From: Campylobacterales bacterium
Lineage (GTDB): Bacteria > Campylobacterota > Campylobacteria > Campylobacterales > Sulfurospirillaceae
NCBI GenBank assembly: GCA_016930915.1
Contig: JAFGFU010000029.1
Coordinates: 1 to 62,520 of the forward strand
DNA length: 62,520 nt
Reading direction: 5' to 3'
Each line of letters begins with the position of its first letter. Position 1 is the first letter of the stretch. The notes below the pieces were generated by a model. That model saw only the letters and a program-made list of their open reading frames with translations, made no database searches and was not told the origin of the DNA. A program made the translations under genes and the position numbers. Below are positions 26,567 through 34,710 of the stretch, piece after piece.

Positions 26567-28834
26567 ATGGCGCTAATTCAAAAAAATATTTGGATGCTTT
26601 TTTACATTCTTCTTATTGGTGGGTGCTTATTTTTAGGGATTATCTCTTATTATAAGTGGCAAGACATTAATGAACAGTACGCCACAGACCAAACCAATTT
26701 AGTCAAACTGGTAGGCAATACCACACACTCTTTGCTCCTCTCTCAGGAGATGATTCTGGATGTCTTAGGCAAACGAGTATTAGAGGAAAAAGAGCCTCGT
26801 GTCTTAGATGAGCTTCTCCGTATTAACCCTTCTGTGGTTGCTTTTGGTTTTGTGGATATTGAGGGTAATTATCTGCATATCAATAGCGCATTTGATAAAG
26901 CAAAACTCCCAAATTTACGCCAAAATCCCATTACAAAAGAGTCGTTTGAATACACTCTAACACAAAAACAGATGGTTTTGGGCAATACTTATTTTATAGC
27001 GGCAAGTGGACGCTGGGGTATTCCAATTCGTAAAAGCATTTACAGTGATGAAGGCGAACTTTTAGGCGTCATGACCGCAGGACTTGGCATCGAAGGAGCC
27101 TTTAAACTTTACACCGAAAACCTCTCTTTAGGCGATTATAATAAAGTCACACTGATTCGAGATCGGGATAACTTTGTTCAGTTTCAATCCTCCAACCACG
27201 AGACACCCAAAGAGCTCTATGCTAAAGCGCTTCCTGAGGCCTTTGTGCAAGGTATATTTAACGCCCTTAAGCAAAAATACGCCCTTAACGAAGAGACCTT
27301 AAAAACCAATACCCGTATTTACACAGCTACCGCCACCAATATGGAAGGCAATTTGGCGCAAATAGCACTTAAATACGAACCTCGCTATGCGTTATGGATT
27401 CTCTCAGAAGTTGAGAATACACACATTATCACAGAATTTATTCAGAACGTTTTGTTTTATCTTTTTATTTTTATGAGCGTGTATATTTTACTGTTTCTTC
27501 TTTTTAGAATGATTGCTCATGCGGAAGAGAAACGACGTGCGGATTTGATTTTTCAAGCAACCCACGATTCGCTAACAAAACTGCCAAATCGAGCCTATTT
27601 TCAGCAATGTATGAACGATTGGATTTATGAAAATGCGTCTCCTTTTAGCCTTTTATATATCGACTTAGACCATTTTAAAAATGTCAATGACAGTTTTGGT
27701 CACCATTTTGGCGATTTAATTCTTATTGAATTCTCGAAACGCTTGTTACATGTAAAAACACCCAATAGTATTGCGATTCGTCAAGGAGGGGATGAGTTTA
27801 TTCTCTTAAGCTACCTCGTTGATGAGCAAGAACTCTTAGCACAAGCCGAAAAAATTATGTATGAAGTCTCCAAACCATACGTTATTGGGCAGTTTAATTT
27901 TGCGATTGGTGCGAGTATTGGCATTGCCAAATACCCTGAACATGGAGACACACTGGATATGCTTTTACGCGCTTCTGACATTGCGATGTATGAAGCCAAA
28001 AAACATAAAAACAGTGTGCGTCTTTTTGCACCTTCCATGCAAGAGGGGTATCTCAACCGTGTCACACTGGAGCAAACTTTGCGTCAGGCCTTAGGCAAAC
28101 ATGAACTCTATATGGTTTATCAGCCACAGATGACATATGAAGGCGTGATGTATGGCGTTGAGGCGTTGGTAAGGTGGAACAGCAAAGAGTTAGGCGTTGT
28201 TCCTCCTGATAAATTTATTCCTGTCGCTGAAGCATCAGGGCTGATGCCAAAGTTAGGTGATTTTATTATGAAACGAACACTAGCGGAGATGAAAGCGTTT
28301 CAAGAAGAGATGGGACTTAACTTTCAAGTTTCTCTTAATATCTCTATTAAACAATTTATGGAAGCCAATTTCTTAGAAAAGCTCACGCACGAAATCGAAA
28401 ACATTAAACTCGCTAATATTGTTTTATGCCTTGAAATTACAGAGAGCTTGTTTATTGAAGATATCGAATACCTCTTACCCCTTTTGCAAAAAATTCGAAA
28501 GATGGGACTTTACATCTCTATGGATGACTTTGGCACAGGCTACTCTTCTTTGAGTATTTTGCGAAAACTCCCCATAAATGAGCTTAAAATCGATAAAAGC
28601 TTTGTGGATACGCTCATTGAAGATATTACCGCTGAGAAGATGGTACAAAACATCATTAGCATCGGTAAAAATTTAGAGTTAGCCATTTTGGCAGAAGGTG
28701 TCGAGACCAAAGCGCAAGAGGCTAAACTCAAAAGCCTAGGATGCGATCGATTTCAAGGCTATTTGTACGCAAAACCTCTAGGGTATGAAGATTTAAAAGC
28801 CTTTGTCAAAGAGCAAAAAAGTCTTTACATGTAA
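26567..28834 (+). CDS. membrane GGDEF-EAL protein with periplasmic sensor
   Basis: 755 residues. A membrane helix at ~8-30, a ~260-residue periplasmic sensor of double-Cache type, a second helix at ~292-315, then GGDEF (~335-490; DSLTKLPNRAYF, intact RQGGDEF) and EAL (~505-750; GVEALVRWN, NISIKQF, DDFGTGYSSL). Both catalytic cores look complete, so it may make or destroy cyclic di-GMP depending on input. ATG preceded by AAGGAG. The stop codon is formed by a TTTACATGTAAA copy (ends SLYM). Confidence 0.88.
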   Translation: MALIQKNIWMLFYILLIGGCLFLGIISYYKWQDINEQYATDQTNLVKLVGNTTHSLLLSQEMILDVLGKRVLEEKEPRVLDELLRINPSVVAFGFVDIEGNYLHINSAFDKAKLPNLRQNPITKESFEYTLTQKQMVLGNTYFIAASGRWGIPIRKSIYSDEGELLGVMTAGLGIEGAFKLYTENLSLGDYNKVTLIRDRDNFVQFQSSNHETPKELYAKALPEAFVQGIFNALKQKYALNEETLKTNTRIYTATATNMEGNLAQIALKYEPRYALWILSEVENTHIITEFIQNVLFYLFIFMSVYILLFLLFRMIAHAEEKRRADLIFQATHDSLTKLPNRAYFQQCMNDWIYENASPFSLLYIDLDHFKNVNDSFGHHFGDLILIEFSKRLLHVKTPNSIAIRQGGDEFILLSYLVDEQELLAQAEKIMYEVSKPYVIGQFNFAIGASIGIAKYPEHGDTLDMLLRASDIAMYEAKKHKNSVRLFAPSMQEGYLNRVTLEQTLRQALGKHELYMVYQPQMTYEGVMYGVEALVRWNSKELGVVPPDKFIPVAEASGLMPKLGDFIMKRTLAEMKAFQEEMGLNFQVSLNISIKQFMEANFLEKLTHEIENIKLANIVLCLEITESLFIEDIEYLLPLLQKIRKMGLYISMDDFGTGYSSLSILRKLPINELKIDKSFVDTLIEDITAEKMVQNIISIGKNLELAILAEGVETKAQEAKLKSLGCDRFQGYLYAKPLGYEDLKAFVKEQKSLYM

Positions 28835-28889
28835 AGATGTAAAACTACTATATCAATGCGTTAAGAAAATAAAGGGGGGTCTATTCTCT

Positions 28890-29189
28890 TTACAATTTTA
28901 GCCTCTTTGTTGCTTCTTGATAGACTTCCATGTCTTCTCTTTTTCCAATAGCAACAACATAAATGACTAATTCATCATTGATGATTCGATACACAATACG
29001 CACCTTTTTCTTAGCCACATAGACTTTACGGTAACCGCTTAAATCCATATTGTGCTTATTGCCTAAAAGTTCTCCTTGTTGCGGAGCATTTTGAAGTTGC
29101 TTGAGTTTTTTAAAGACAAGTAAAACCAGTGAGTGATCAAGTGCTTTTAAATCTTCTTCTACCAAAGGATGGTTTTTAATGGCATACAT
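28890..29189 (-). CDS. RelE/ParE-superfamily toxin
   Basis: 99 residues with the fold pattern of RelE-type mRNA interferases: HPLVEEDLKALDHSLVLLVFKKLKQL, then YRKVYVAKKKVRIVYRIINDELVIYVVAIGKRED. It likely cleaves ribosome-bound mRNA when free of its antitoxin. It follows the antitoxin gene with a three-base gap in the usual antitoxin-first order. Confidence 0.82.
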   Translation of the reverse strand: MYAIKNHPLVEEDLKALDHSLVLLVFKKLKQLQNAPQQGELLGNKHNMDLSGYRKVYVAKKKVRIVYRIINDELVIYVVAIGKREDMEVYQEATKRLKL

Positions 29190-29192
29190 GCG

Positions 29193-29504
29193 TTAAAGTT
29201 TTTCGGTGTCGATGTTAAATTTGCGAGCCATATCTTCAAATGGCACGTAAGAGGATAATGGTGTATTTTGACGTGATTGAATGACATCATAGATTTCTTT
29301 GTGGTCGAGTGTCGTAAAAAGTTCTTCAAGGGATTTGAGTCTTTCATATTCATCGGTAGAAATAACAACCGCTTCAAGTTTGTTGTTTTTCAAAATCCCA
29401 ATTTTATCCATAGATTGGTCTTTAATCCCCTTTAAAACACCTGCAATCTTTTTGGTAAAGTCCGTAATAGACAAAAGCTCATCAGGAGCATACTTAACTG
29501 TCAT
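29193..29504 (-). CDS. Phd/YefM-type antitoxin
   Basis: 103 residues. The N-terminal part (SITDFTKKIAGVLKGI; KIGILKNNKLEAVVISTDEYERL) is the DNA-binding Phd/YefM fold, and the tail (SLEELFTTLDHKEIYDVIQS) should wrap the toxin. Such proteins repress their own operon. AAAGGA lies six bases before the ATG. Confidence 0.82.
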   Translation of the reverse strand: MTVKYAPDELLSITDFTKKIAGVLKGIKDQSMDKIGILKNNKLEAVVISTDEYERLKSLEELFTTLDHKEIYDVIQSRQNTPLSSYVPFEDMARKFNIDTEKL

Positions 29505-29718
29505 CTAAAATCCTTTGGTAATTAACATGTAGATATTATAGTTAATTTACCATATAATTTCAAGTATTATTTAGAGTTGTTTACAAGAAGTTAAAAATTT
29601 AGCCTTACCACTTGATTTTTTACTCTTTTCACAAATCTTCGTTAGATGTTGTTTTTATTAAAAAATAAAAACACTCAAAGAATAGACTTATATAAAGGGT
29701 TTTGTGGAATGAGATTTT

Positions 29719-30234
29719 TTATTTTTCTCTAAAATTTTTTATTTGAAATAAACCATTTTTTCTAATATCAATCATTTTTGTATAAAAATTACTGTCTAAA
29801 TTTAATTTATAAAAACCATCTTCATTTATATCACCACTTTTAATAGGTAACATTTTTAAAAGTTCACTCTGTAGAAATTCTGGACGATAAGTAAAATCAT
29901 TGATTTCTTTGTTTGTTAAATAATATTCCATCTCTTCCCATGCATATAAATATGCTAAATATTTTTTATCTAAGAGTGTTCTTTCTTTCAAATTCAGTTC
30001 ACATTCACATAATGCCTGTTTATTTTCTCGAAGTTTTTCAAGTACAATGTAGTAATAATCGTGCAAGTAATGAATGTATGCTTTAAAACAGTTTTCTAAA
30101 ATTTCCGCCATCTCATATCTTTTTTTATATTGAAGCTCTTTTTTCCAAGTAAACAAAGCCATAATTGCAGCAAGACCCACTAAAAAATTTCCAAGCCCTG
30201 TAAATAAGTTTTCAAAAAGTTCACTATAATTCAA
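29719..30234 (-). CDS. AT-rich orphan with one membrane helix
   Basis: 171 residues. One hydrophobic segment (GNFLVGLAAIMALFTW) near residues 15-32, then a long charged helical region (EMAEILENCFKAYIHYLHDYYYIVLEKLREN). I do not recognise a family. Its composition is more AT-rich than neighbours, and a segment upstream (30311-30362) copies the 5' region of the restriction-methylase gene, hinting that this stretch was acquired or rearranged. Function unknown. Confidence 0.55.
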   Translation of the reverse strand: MNYSELFENLFTGLGNFLVGLAAIMALFTWKKELQYKKRYEMAEILENCFKAYIHYLHDYYYIVLEKLRENKQALCECELNLKERTLLDKKYLAYLYAWEEMEYYLTNKEINDFTYRPEFLQSELLKMLPIKSGDINEDGFYKLNLDSNFYTKMIDIRKNGLFQIKNFREK

Positions 30235-30310
30235 TATATCCCCTTTTATGCAAAATCAATTATGCCTTTTCCCTTTTCTTCTTTCAACTTTTTGATTTCT
30301 GTCCGAAAAA

Positions 30311-30362
30311 ATGCCAAAATGCCTACCTTTCTTTTTATATGTAAAGTGGATATTTTAACACA
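30311..30362 (-). repeat. copy of the restriction-methylase 5' region
   Basis: About 50 bases nearly identical to 4836-4885: TGCCAAAATGCC(C/T)ACCTTT, then TTTTTA(C/T)ATGTA, then TATTTTAACACA. At the original site this spans the promoter-side leader and start codon of the type IIG gene. Here the reading frame continues for only about 23 codons (starting MAFFRTEIKKLK) before a stop. It may be a relic of a lost second restriction gene or a reused promoter/leader. Confidence 0.55.
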
Positions 30363-30377
30363 AGGAAAGTAAAATAG

Positions 30378-30707
30378 TTACCCCGCCAAAGCACACGCAA
30401 AACAGTTGGTGTTATCTTTACATGTAAAACATGCGGGAGCTACTTTTCCAATGGAATCGTAGATAAATTTTTTCCATAATTTATCTAAGGGTTTTTGCTC
30501 TGCGAGTTTAGGAAAATGGCACTTCATATAACGCCCCATCTGCACACGGTTTTTAAATCCCAAATCTTCATAGAGATGATGCTCTTTAAGTGACATCGCC
30601 GCAACATGTGGCGCTATGACGTATTTAGAATAACTGTTTTTTGCGTAATATTGTAAAAAAAGTGTCACGTCTCGTTCTATCATTTCGAGTGTCATTTCTG
30701 TTTTCAT
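30378..30707 (-). CDS. nifQ: short NifQ-like molybdenum-delivery protein
   Basis: 109 residues, shorter than the ~170-200 of classical NifQ. The family core is clear: LYEDLGFKNRVQMGRYMKCHFPKL, then LWKKFIYDSIG, then a Cys cluster near the C-terminus (ACFTCKDNTNCFAC). Classical NifQ has Cx4Cx2Cx5C; here it is Cx2Cx5Cx2C, so the first Cys is lost and a new one gained at the end. NifQ carries a Mo-Fe-S cluster that donates molybdenum to cofactor assembly. The gene overlaps rpoN as ATGA and is the last of the nifX operon. One metal-site Cys codon is part of a TTTACATGTAAA copy (FTCK). Confidence 0.72.
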   Translation of the reverse strand: MKTEMTLEMIERDVTLFLQYYAKNSYSKYVIAPHVAAMSLKEHHLYEDLGFKNRVQMGRYMKCHFPKLAEQKPLDKLWKKFIYDSIGKVAPACFTCKDNTNCFACALAG

Positions 30708-31930
30708 GCTTGCACCTTATAAATTTTTTTACGCTCCTTAGAGGAAGCGACGTTCATGAGTTTTCGATACTTCGTGATGGTACGTCTGACCATTTTAATG
30801 CTAAAACGCTTCTCAATGCGCTCTAAAAGTTCATCATCCGTAAGAGGTTCACATTTGTCTTCGTACTCAATTTGCTGATTAATAAAATTTTTAATCTCCG
30901 AAGAGGAAAGCTCTTTGGTCGAAACGGCATTTGTAAAAAATGATTTTAAAGCAAAAACACCCTGTTTAGACTCAATGTATTTGTTTGAAATCGCCCTTGA
31001 GATGGTCGATTCCGCAAAAGAGAGTTCCTGCGCTAAATGCGCCATATTCAGAGGTTTCAACTCCCCTCCCACAAAAAAAGAGAGTTGTTTTTCTACAATA
31101 ATGAGTACAATTTTATAGAGCGTACTTTTACGAAGTTCCAACAAATTGACAATGTCACGTGCCTCTTTGAGCTTCTCTTTTACCCCCTCATTTTTACTGG
31201 AAAAAGGCTCACTAATGAGCACATCAGGATAATAGTCATGATTCGCACGAAGGCGTATGTCATCCTCAACATCCACGTAAAAATCAGGAATAATCTGCTG
31301 AGGTGTGGCTTGAAACTCTAATGCGGGCGGATTGGAAAACTTTTTTAAAATGGCTTTCGCTTCTTCAAAACGCCCATGCGTTGAGAATTTATGGACTTTT
31401 GCCATCTGTTCTATCATTTTCAGCACCAAATGATAAAGCTCATCATCGATATCATCACTAAGGGCATCGAGCTGAAAAACCAAAGATTCATGGCTATTGC
31501 GTGCACCCACACCATACGGCTCTAGCTTTGAAAAACGAGCCCTAATGCGCTCAACATACTCTTGATAAACATTACATGTAAGGGCGATTTGCTCGATGTC
31601 ACCATCAAAATAACCCTCTTCATTAATGTCACAGAGTATTTCATGTGCTACTTTTTGCGAAATAGGTGTGGGAAAAAGCGGTGGAACAATCTGCTCCATA
31701 ATTTTCTCATGCAAGGACTCATGGCTTAGTACTAACTCTTCCACTAGCCCATGGCTTGAGGTTACTGTACTCTCATAAGGTCGTTTCACTTCCAAAAAAG
31801 GATTTTCATACGAGAGTGTTTCAAGGTGATTGCTCAACTCTTGAAGAGGAAGCTGTAACAGTGGGAGCCAAAGCTTGAGCGAGAGGTTTAAACTCTGCTT
31901 CTGTTTGAATTCTAGGTTGATACTTCTCAT
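30704..31930 (-). CDS. rpoN: RNA polymerase sigma-54 factor
   Basis: About 408 residues. The region I activator-responsive segment is LWLPLLQLPLQELSNHLETLSYENPFLEV. The C-terminal RpoN box is VRRTITKYRKLMNV (consensus ARRTVAKYREM), preceded by the core-binding and helix-turn-helix parts (LSFAESTISRAISNKYIE). It directs polymerase to -24/-12 promoters with an AAA+ activator. I start at the ATG at 31930 (MRSINLEFKQKQ); a TTG six codons earlier is possible. Its place inside the nif operon, upstream of nifQ, means a sigma-54 promoter at 34711-34726 could drive its synthesis. Whether the genome holds a second, flagellar rpoN cannot be seen. Confidence 0.9.
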   Translation of the reverse strand: MRSINLEFKQKQSLNLSLKLWLPLLQLPLQELSNHLETLSYENPFLEVKRPYESTVTSSHGLVEELVLSHESLHEKIMEQIVPPLFPTPISQKVAHEILCDINEEGYFDGDIEQIALTCNVYQEYVERIRARFSKLEPYGVGARNSHESLVFQLDALSDDIDDELYHLVLKMIEQMAKVHKFSTHGRFEEAKAILKKFSNPPALEFQATPQQIIPDFYVDVEDDIRLRANHDYYPDVLISEPFSSKNEGVKEKLKEARDIVNLLELRKSTLYKIVLIIVEKQLSFFVGGELKPLNMAHLAQELSFAESTISRAISNKYIESKQGVFALKSFFTNAVSTKELSSSEIKNFINQQIEYEDKCEPLTDDELLERIEKRFSIKMVRRTITKYRKLMNVASSKERKKIYKVQA

Positions 31931-31992
31931 GCAAACATTATGCCCCAAAATGCTCTATATTTAGACATAATGCTTGCTTATTTTTTAGACAA

Positions 31993-32289
31993 TTAGTACT
32001 TAATTCTCACAACGCCATTGGGCTTTTCTATTTTCATCTGACACGCAAGGCGAGCATTTTTTGAAGAGGTACCTACACAAATCTCTTTGAGCACTTTGAC
32101 TTCTTTTTCATTGAGCGGAGATAAAAACTCCATCCCCTGAACTATTTCCACCACACAGGTACCACACTGCCCATCACGGCACCCAAAAGGGAGCGCACTT
32201 CCGCTGGCTTCGACAACCTCTTGAATGGTCGCCCCTGGTTTGACATTGATCGCTAAAAAGTCATTGATAATTTCAACACGTGTTGTCAT
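31993..32289 (-). CDS. nif-linked [2Fe-2S] ferredoxin
   Basis: 98 residues, plant/adrenodoxin-like ferredoxin fold. Cluster ligands Cys37, Cys42 and Cys45 in GCRDGQCGTC and Cys83 in RLACQM. A further Cys71 is present. Likely an electron carrier for nitrogenase or its assembly. I choose the second ATG because AGGAG is only three bases from the first. It follows a cluster-less homologue of the same fold. Confidence 0.85.
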   Translation of the reverse strand: MTTRVEIINDFLAINVKPGATIQEVVEASGSALPFGCRDGQCGTCVVEIVQGMEFLSPLNEKEVKVLKEICVGTSSKNARLACQMKIEKPNGVVRIKY

Positions 32290-32298
32290 CATGTTCTC

Positions 32299-32637
32299 CT
32301 ATAATTGAAATGGTTTGATTAAGACATCACCCTTAATCATCATCATGGATGCAATGCGAATCTTCGGGCTAATTGTAAATTGCTGACAGATGTCAGCATC
32401 TTCTTGGCTAATAGCGCCTAACTTGACTAACAAATCCAGCTCTTCATCTTCCATATAACTGGTTGGCTCTTCATCGCTGATATGCTCCACAGCAATCAAA
32501 GAATTTGCATAATCTTTGCTCTCAAACGCAATAGGAATCCCCTTCTCTTTTGCTAAACGCACCACAGGCTCACCAATTTTGGCATCATAAATGCCATCTT
32601 TTTCTTTATCAAAATGCATAAAGATTACTTTTGCCAC
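32299..32637 (-). CDS. ferredoxin-fold protein lacking cluster cysteines
   Basis: 112 residues. Start and end follow the [2Fe-2S] ferredoxin pattern (GEPVVRLAKEKGIPIAFES; DEELDLLVKLGAISQED; PKIRIASMMMIKGDVLI), parallel to the next gene's product. Where the three clustered ligands should be, the sequence reads FESKDYANSLIAVEHI, and only one Cys (84) exists in the whole protein. It therefore cannot bind a standard cluster. It may be a partner, chaperone or decoy for the neighbouring ferredoxin. GTG start with GGAGG upstream. The fold assignment is my inference from pattern, not a search. Confidence 0.65.
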   Translation of the reverse strand: MAKVIFMHFDKEKDGIYDAKIGEPVVRLAKEKGIPIAFESKDYANSLIAVEHISDEEPTSYMEDEELDLLVKLGAISQEDADICQQFTISPKIRIASMMMIKGDVLIKPFQL

Positions 32638-32660
32638 AACACTCCTCCTTTATAAGATTT

Positions 32661-33023
32661 TTACGACCTTTTTTTTGCATAATTCATCATCCATTCGCAC
32701 TCTTCTTCTTCCAAATCACGGTAAGGCTCAAGCGCTTCAAGCTCATGCTCTCTGCACCCGATGATTTCAATGGCAGAGCTTGCGTCTAAAAAATGCACTT
32801 CATAGACACGAATTACCTGTAAAAACTCCCCTATGGAGCGAATGTGTCCCACCGAATTTTTCGCTATCATCACCTCGCCTATGGGCAAATAGGGGTATGT
32901 TCCATCGTTTTTAACATCTTCTAAGAGCTTCACTTTTTGCCCTAGAAAAAACTTTGCCCTCTCCTCATCTTTGCCTGAGAGCTTTGCCATGACGCTATTA
33001 TGCAACACCACCTCAGCATCCAC
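32661..33023 (-). CDS. nifZ: NifZ, nitrogenase P-cluster maturation protein
   Basis: About 120 residues with the NifZ core: KFFLGQKVKLLEDVKNDGTYPYLPIGEVMIAKNSVGHIRSIGEFLQVIRVYEVHFLDA, then IIGCREHELEAL. NifZ helps assemble the second P cluster of NifDK. Among candidate starts I prefer the GTG at 33023, which follows AAGGAGG at good spacing; a GTG nine codons earlier lacks one. It overlaps the end of nifW. Confidence 0.87.
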   Translation of the reverse strand: MDAEVVLHNSVMAKLSGKDEERAKFFLGQKVKLLEDVKNDGTYPYLPIGEVMIAKNSVGHIRSIGEFLQVIRVYEVHFLDASSAIEIIGCREHELEALEPYRDLEEEECEWMMNYAKKRS

Positions 33024-33345
33024 AACTTCCTCCTTGCGCAGATAACGCACACGCTAAACACCCTTTAGCTTTACCATCTTTTATCATACCCCACACCTCG
33101 GCCGCACTAGGCGCATGTCCATTTTTGTAATTGATGTAAACCCGAATCAGTGCAAATTTAAAAAAATCCATCAGGTACTTTTCATCGCCATTAAACGTCT
33201 CAAGCCCCTTTTGAATCAATACTCCATATGCTTTCATGATATGTAAACGCTTTGTCGCCACGATAGACTTCTCATACGCAATACCAAAAAAATCAAAATA
33301 CTCCTCAGCACTTCTAAGCGCATAAAACTCCTCAAGCGTTTTCAT
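33013..33345 (-). CDS. nifW: NifW, nitrogenase stabilising protein
   Basis: About 110 residues. The family pattern is LEEFYALRSAEEYFDFFGIAYEKSIVATKRLHIMKAYGVLI, then KFALIRVY. NifW protects or helps assemble MoFe protein. Unusual here is a Cys-rich tail, GCLACALSAQGGSCGC, absent from the NifW proteins I know; its CLACAL echoes CFACAL at the end of the NifQ-like protein. AAGGAG is best placed for the second of two consecutive ATGs (33345). Confidence 0.87.
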   Translation of the reverse strand: MKTLEEFYALRSAEEYFDFFGIAYEKSIVATKRLHIMKAYGVLIQKGLETFNGDEKYLMDFFKFALIRVYINYKNGHAPSAAEVWGMIKDGKAKGCLACALSAQGGSCGC

Positions 33346-33354
33346 CATCACTCC

Positions 33355-33873
33355 TTATGCTAGCGCTTCTTTTAACTGCGCTATCCACTTTTCTATTCGC
33401 TCTTCGCTCTTATTGCTTTCATTCATATTATCAATGGCTAAACCACAAAATTTTCCATCGATACGTGCTAAACTTGCCTCATAGGTATAATCACCCTCAT
33501 CTGTGAAACCAACCACGTTTGCCCCTCGTTTAGCAAACACCTCGTACAATTTTCCAAGAGCAGAGCAAAAATGTTCCCCATGTTTTTGGCTATCGCCCGT
33601 ACCAAAAAATGCCACGGTTTTGCCCTCAAAAGAGAGATTTTTAGAGCCAATTTCCAACAGAGCATCGACCCAGCTAAAATGAACATCACCCTGCCCCCAT
33701 GTGGAACTTCCTAAAAAAAGCACCTCAAAATCCTCAAATTGCTGGGCGCTATCAAAGTCTTCTTCCATTAAAACACACGCTTCATCTTCTACCTCAAACG
33801 CCTCTTGAAGTGCCTTGGCAATCTGTGTCGTGTTTCCGCCCGCACTGGCGTAAAATATCCCTATCTTTGCCAT
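33355..33873 (-). CDS. nifF: nif-linked flavodoxin (NifF)
   Basis: 172 residues, long-chain flavodoxin length. FMN phosphate loop YASAGGNTTQIA, later LFLGSSTWGQGDVHFSW and VAFFGTGDSQKHGEHFC that hold the flavin ring. Within nif operons such flavodoxins donate electrons to nitrogenase reductase. AGGA lies eight bases before the ATG. Confidence 0.88.
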   Translation of the reverse strand: MAKIGIFYASAGGNTTQIAKALQEAFEVEDEACVLMEEDFDSAQQFEDFEVLFLGSSTWGQGDVHFSWVDALLEIGSKNLSFEGKTVAFFGTGDSQKHGEHFCSALGKLYEVFAKRGANVVGFTDEGDYTYEASLARIDGKFCGLAIDNMNESNKSEERIEKWIAQLKEALA

Positions 33874-33877
33874 CCAT

Positions 33878-34318
33878 TTATCCTGCTTTTAGTGTGTATT
33901 GCTCAAAAATTTCAAGCGCATTGTGAAGCATTTTGCCGCCCTCTTTGACTAAGTCATCGTAGGTGCGAAAGCTGTAACGGTGAGCGTCTTTGAAAAATTT
34001 ATTGGTCACTACAATTTTTTCAGCCAATACCACCGCTCTTCCAAATCCCTCATGGCTCATTTCCATCACCACTGAGCACATTACCCCCGTTTTGAGTTCA
34101 AATGCCAATGCAATGGACTGAAAAATGAGACGAATATCTTGAATTTGCATCTCATCAATGTCCGCAATAATCGGTATGTTTTTCAATGCCTCTTTGCTTT
34201 TGACATACTTTTCGCTCAAGAGTTCTTCATCGCTCTTTTTCGCCCAGGTTCCAAATTGGTCAAGCGCTCGAAGTTGCGAGGTAAGGGTTTGGATAAAAAG
34301 CGTCTCTAAACTCTCCAT
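33878..34318 (-). CDS. NifX-associated protein (DUF269)
   Basis: 146 residues with the DUF269 pattern: LTSQLRALDQFGTWAKKSDEELL, IPIIADID, then MEMSHEGFGRAVVLAEKIVVTNKFFKDAHRYSF. It accompanies nifX in most nif clusters and is thought to help iron-molybdenum cofactor handling. The ATG at 34318 overlaps the nifX stop and has AAGGAGG six bases upstream. Confidence 0.88.
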   Translation of the reverse strand: MESLETLFIQTLTSQLRALDQFGTWAKKSDEELLSEKYVKSKEALKNIPIIADIDEMQIQDIRLIFQSIALAFELKTGVMCSVVMEMSHEGFGRAVVLAEKIVVTNKFFKDAHRYSFRTYDDLVKEGGKMLHNALEIFEQYTLKAG

Positions 34319-34677
34319 CACGCACCTCCTTTTTCAAGTATTTTTTGGAGAAACGGTGGGGGATTGGTGCCAAGCATCGTGCTTAGTTTTTCAAGCTCAT
34401 CTTCAATCCCCACAACATGTTTATACTTCATGGGAAAGATTTTGTGATTGACCACTTTTGCGGCCGCTGCTGGTCCAATTTCAATGCAATAAAGCATAGA
34501 CACATCGGCTTCTTTTAACAGAACGACTCTCCCCTCCGTGTGCTCTTCACCTGTAGGAATGACTCCTACTAACCTAGAACCCTCCACACCCACTTCATAG
34601 ACCATAAACTGCTCACATGATCCAAAATGGGCATCAATATTTTTCAAATCATTCGTAAAAAATGCGACCTTTATCAC
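34318..34677 (-). CDS. nifX: NifX, iron-molybdenum cofactor carrier
   Basis: About 119 residues: KVAFFTNDLKNIDAHFGSCEQFMVYEV opens the NifX/NifY/NifB-C cofactor-binding fold, and DVSMLYCIEIGPAAAAKVVNHKIFP follows. NifX holds NifB-co and VK-cluster during cofactor synthesis. It starts at the GTG at 34677 after AGGAGG. It is the first gene of the longest nif operon here, with a sigma-54-like element ending about 34 bases upstream. Confidence 0.9.
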   Translation of the reverse strand: MIKVAFFTNDLKNIDAHFGSCEQFMVYEVGVEGSRLVGVIPTGEEHTEGRVVLLKEADVSMLYCIEIGPAAAAKVVNHKIFPMKYKHVVGIEDELEKLSTMLGTNPPPFLQKILEKGGA

Positions 34678-34710
34678 GACTTCCTCCTTCACCAAACGTT
34701 TCTATGCTTA

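Noticed and set aside
28873-28878. G6 run as a phase-variable tract
   Set aside because: Too short compared with the poly-G tracts known to switch in Campylobacterota, and it lies outside any gene.
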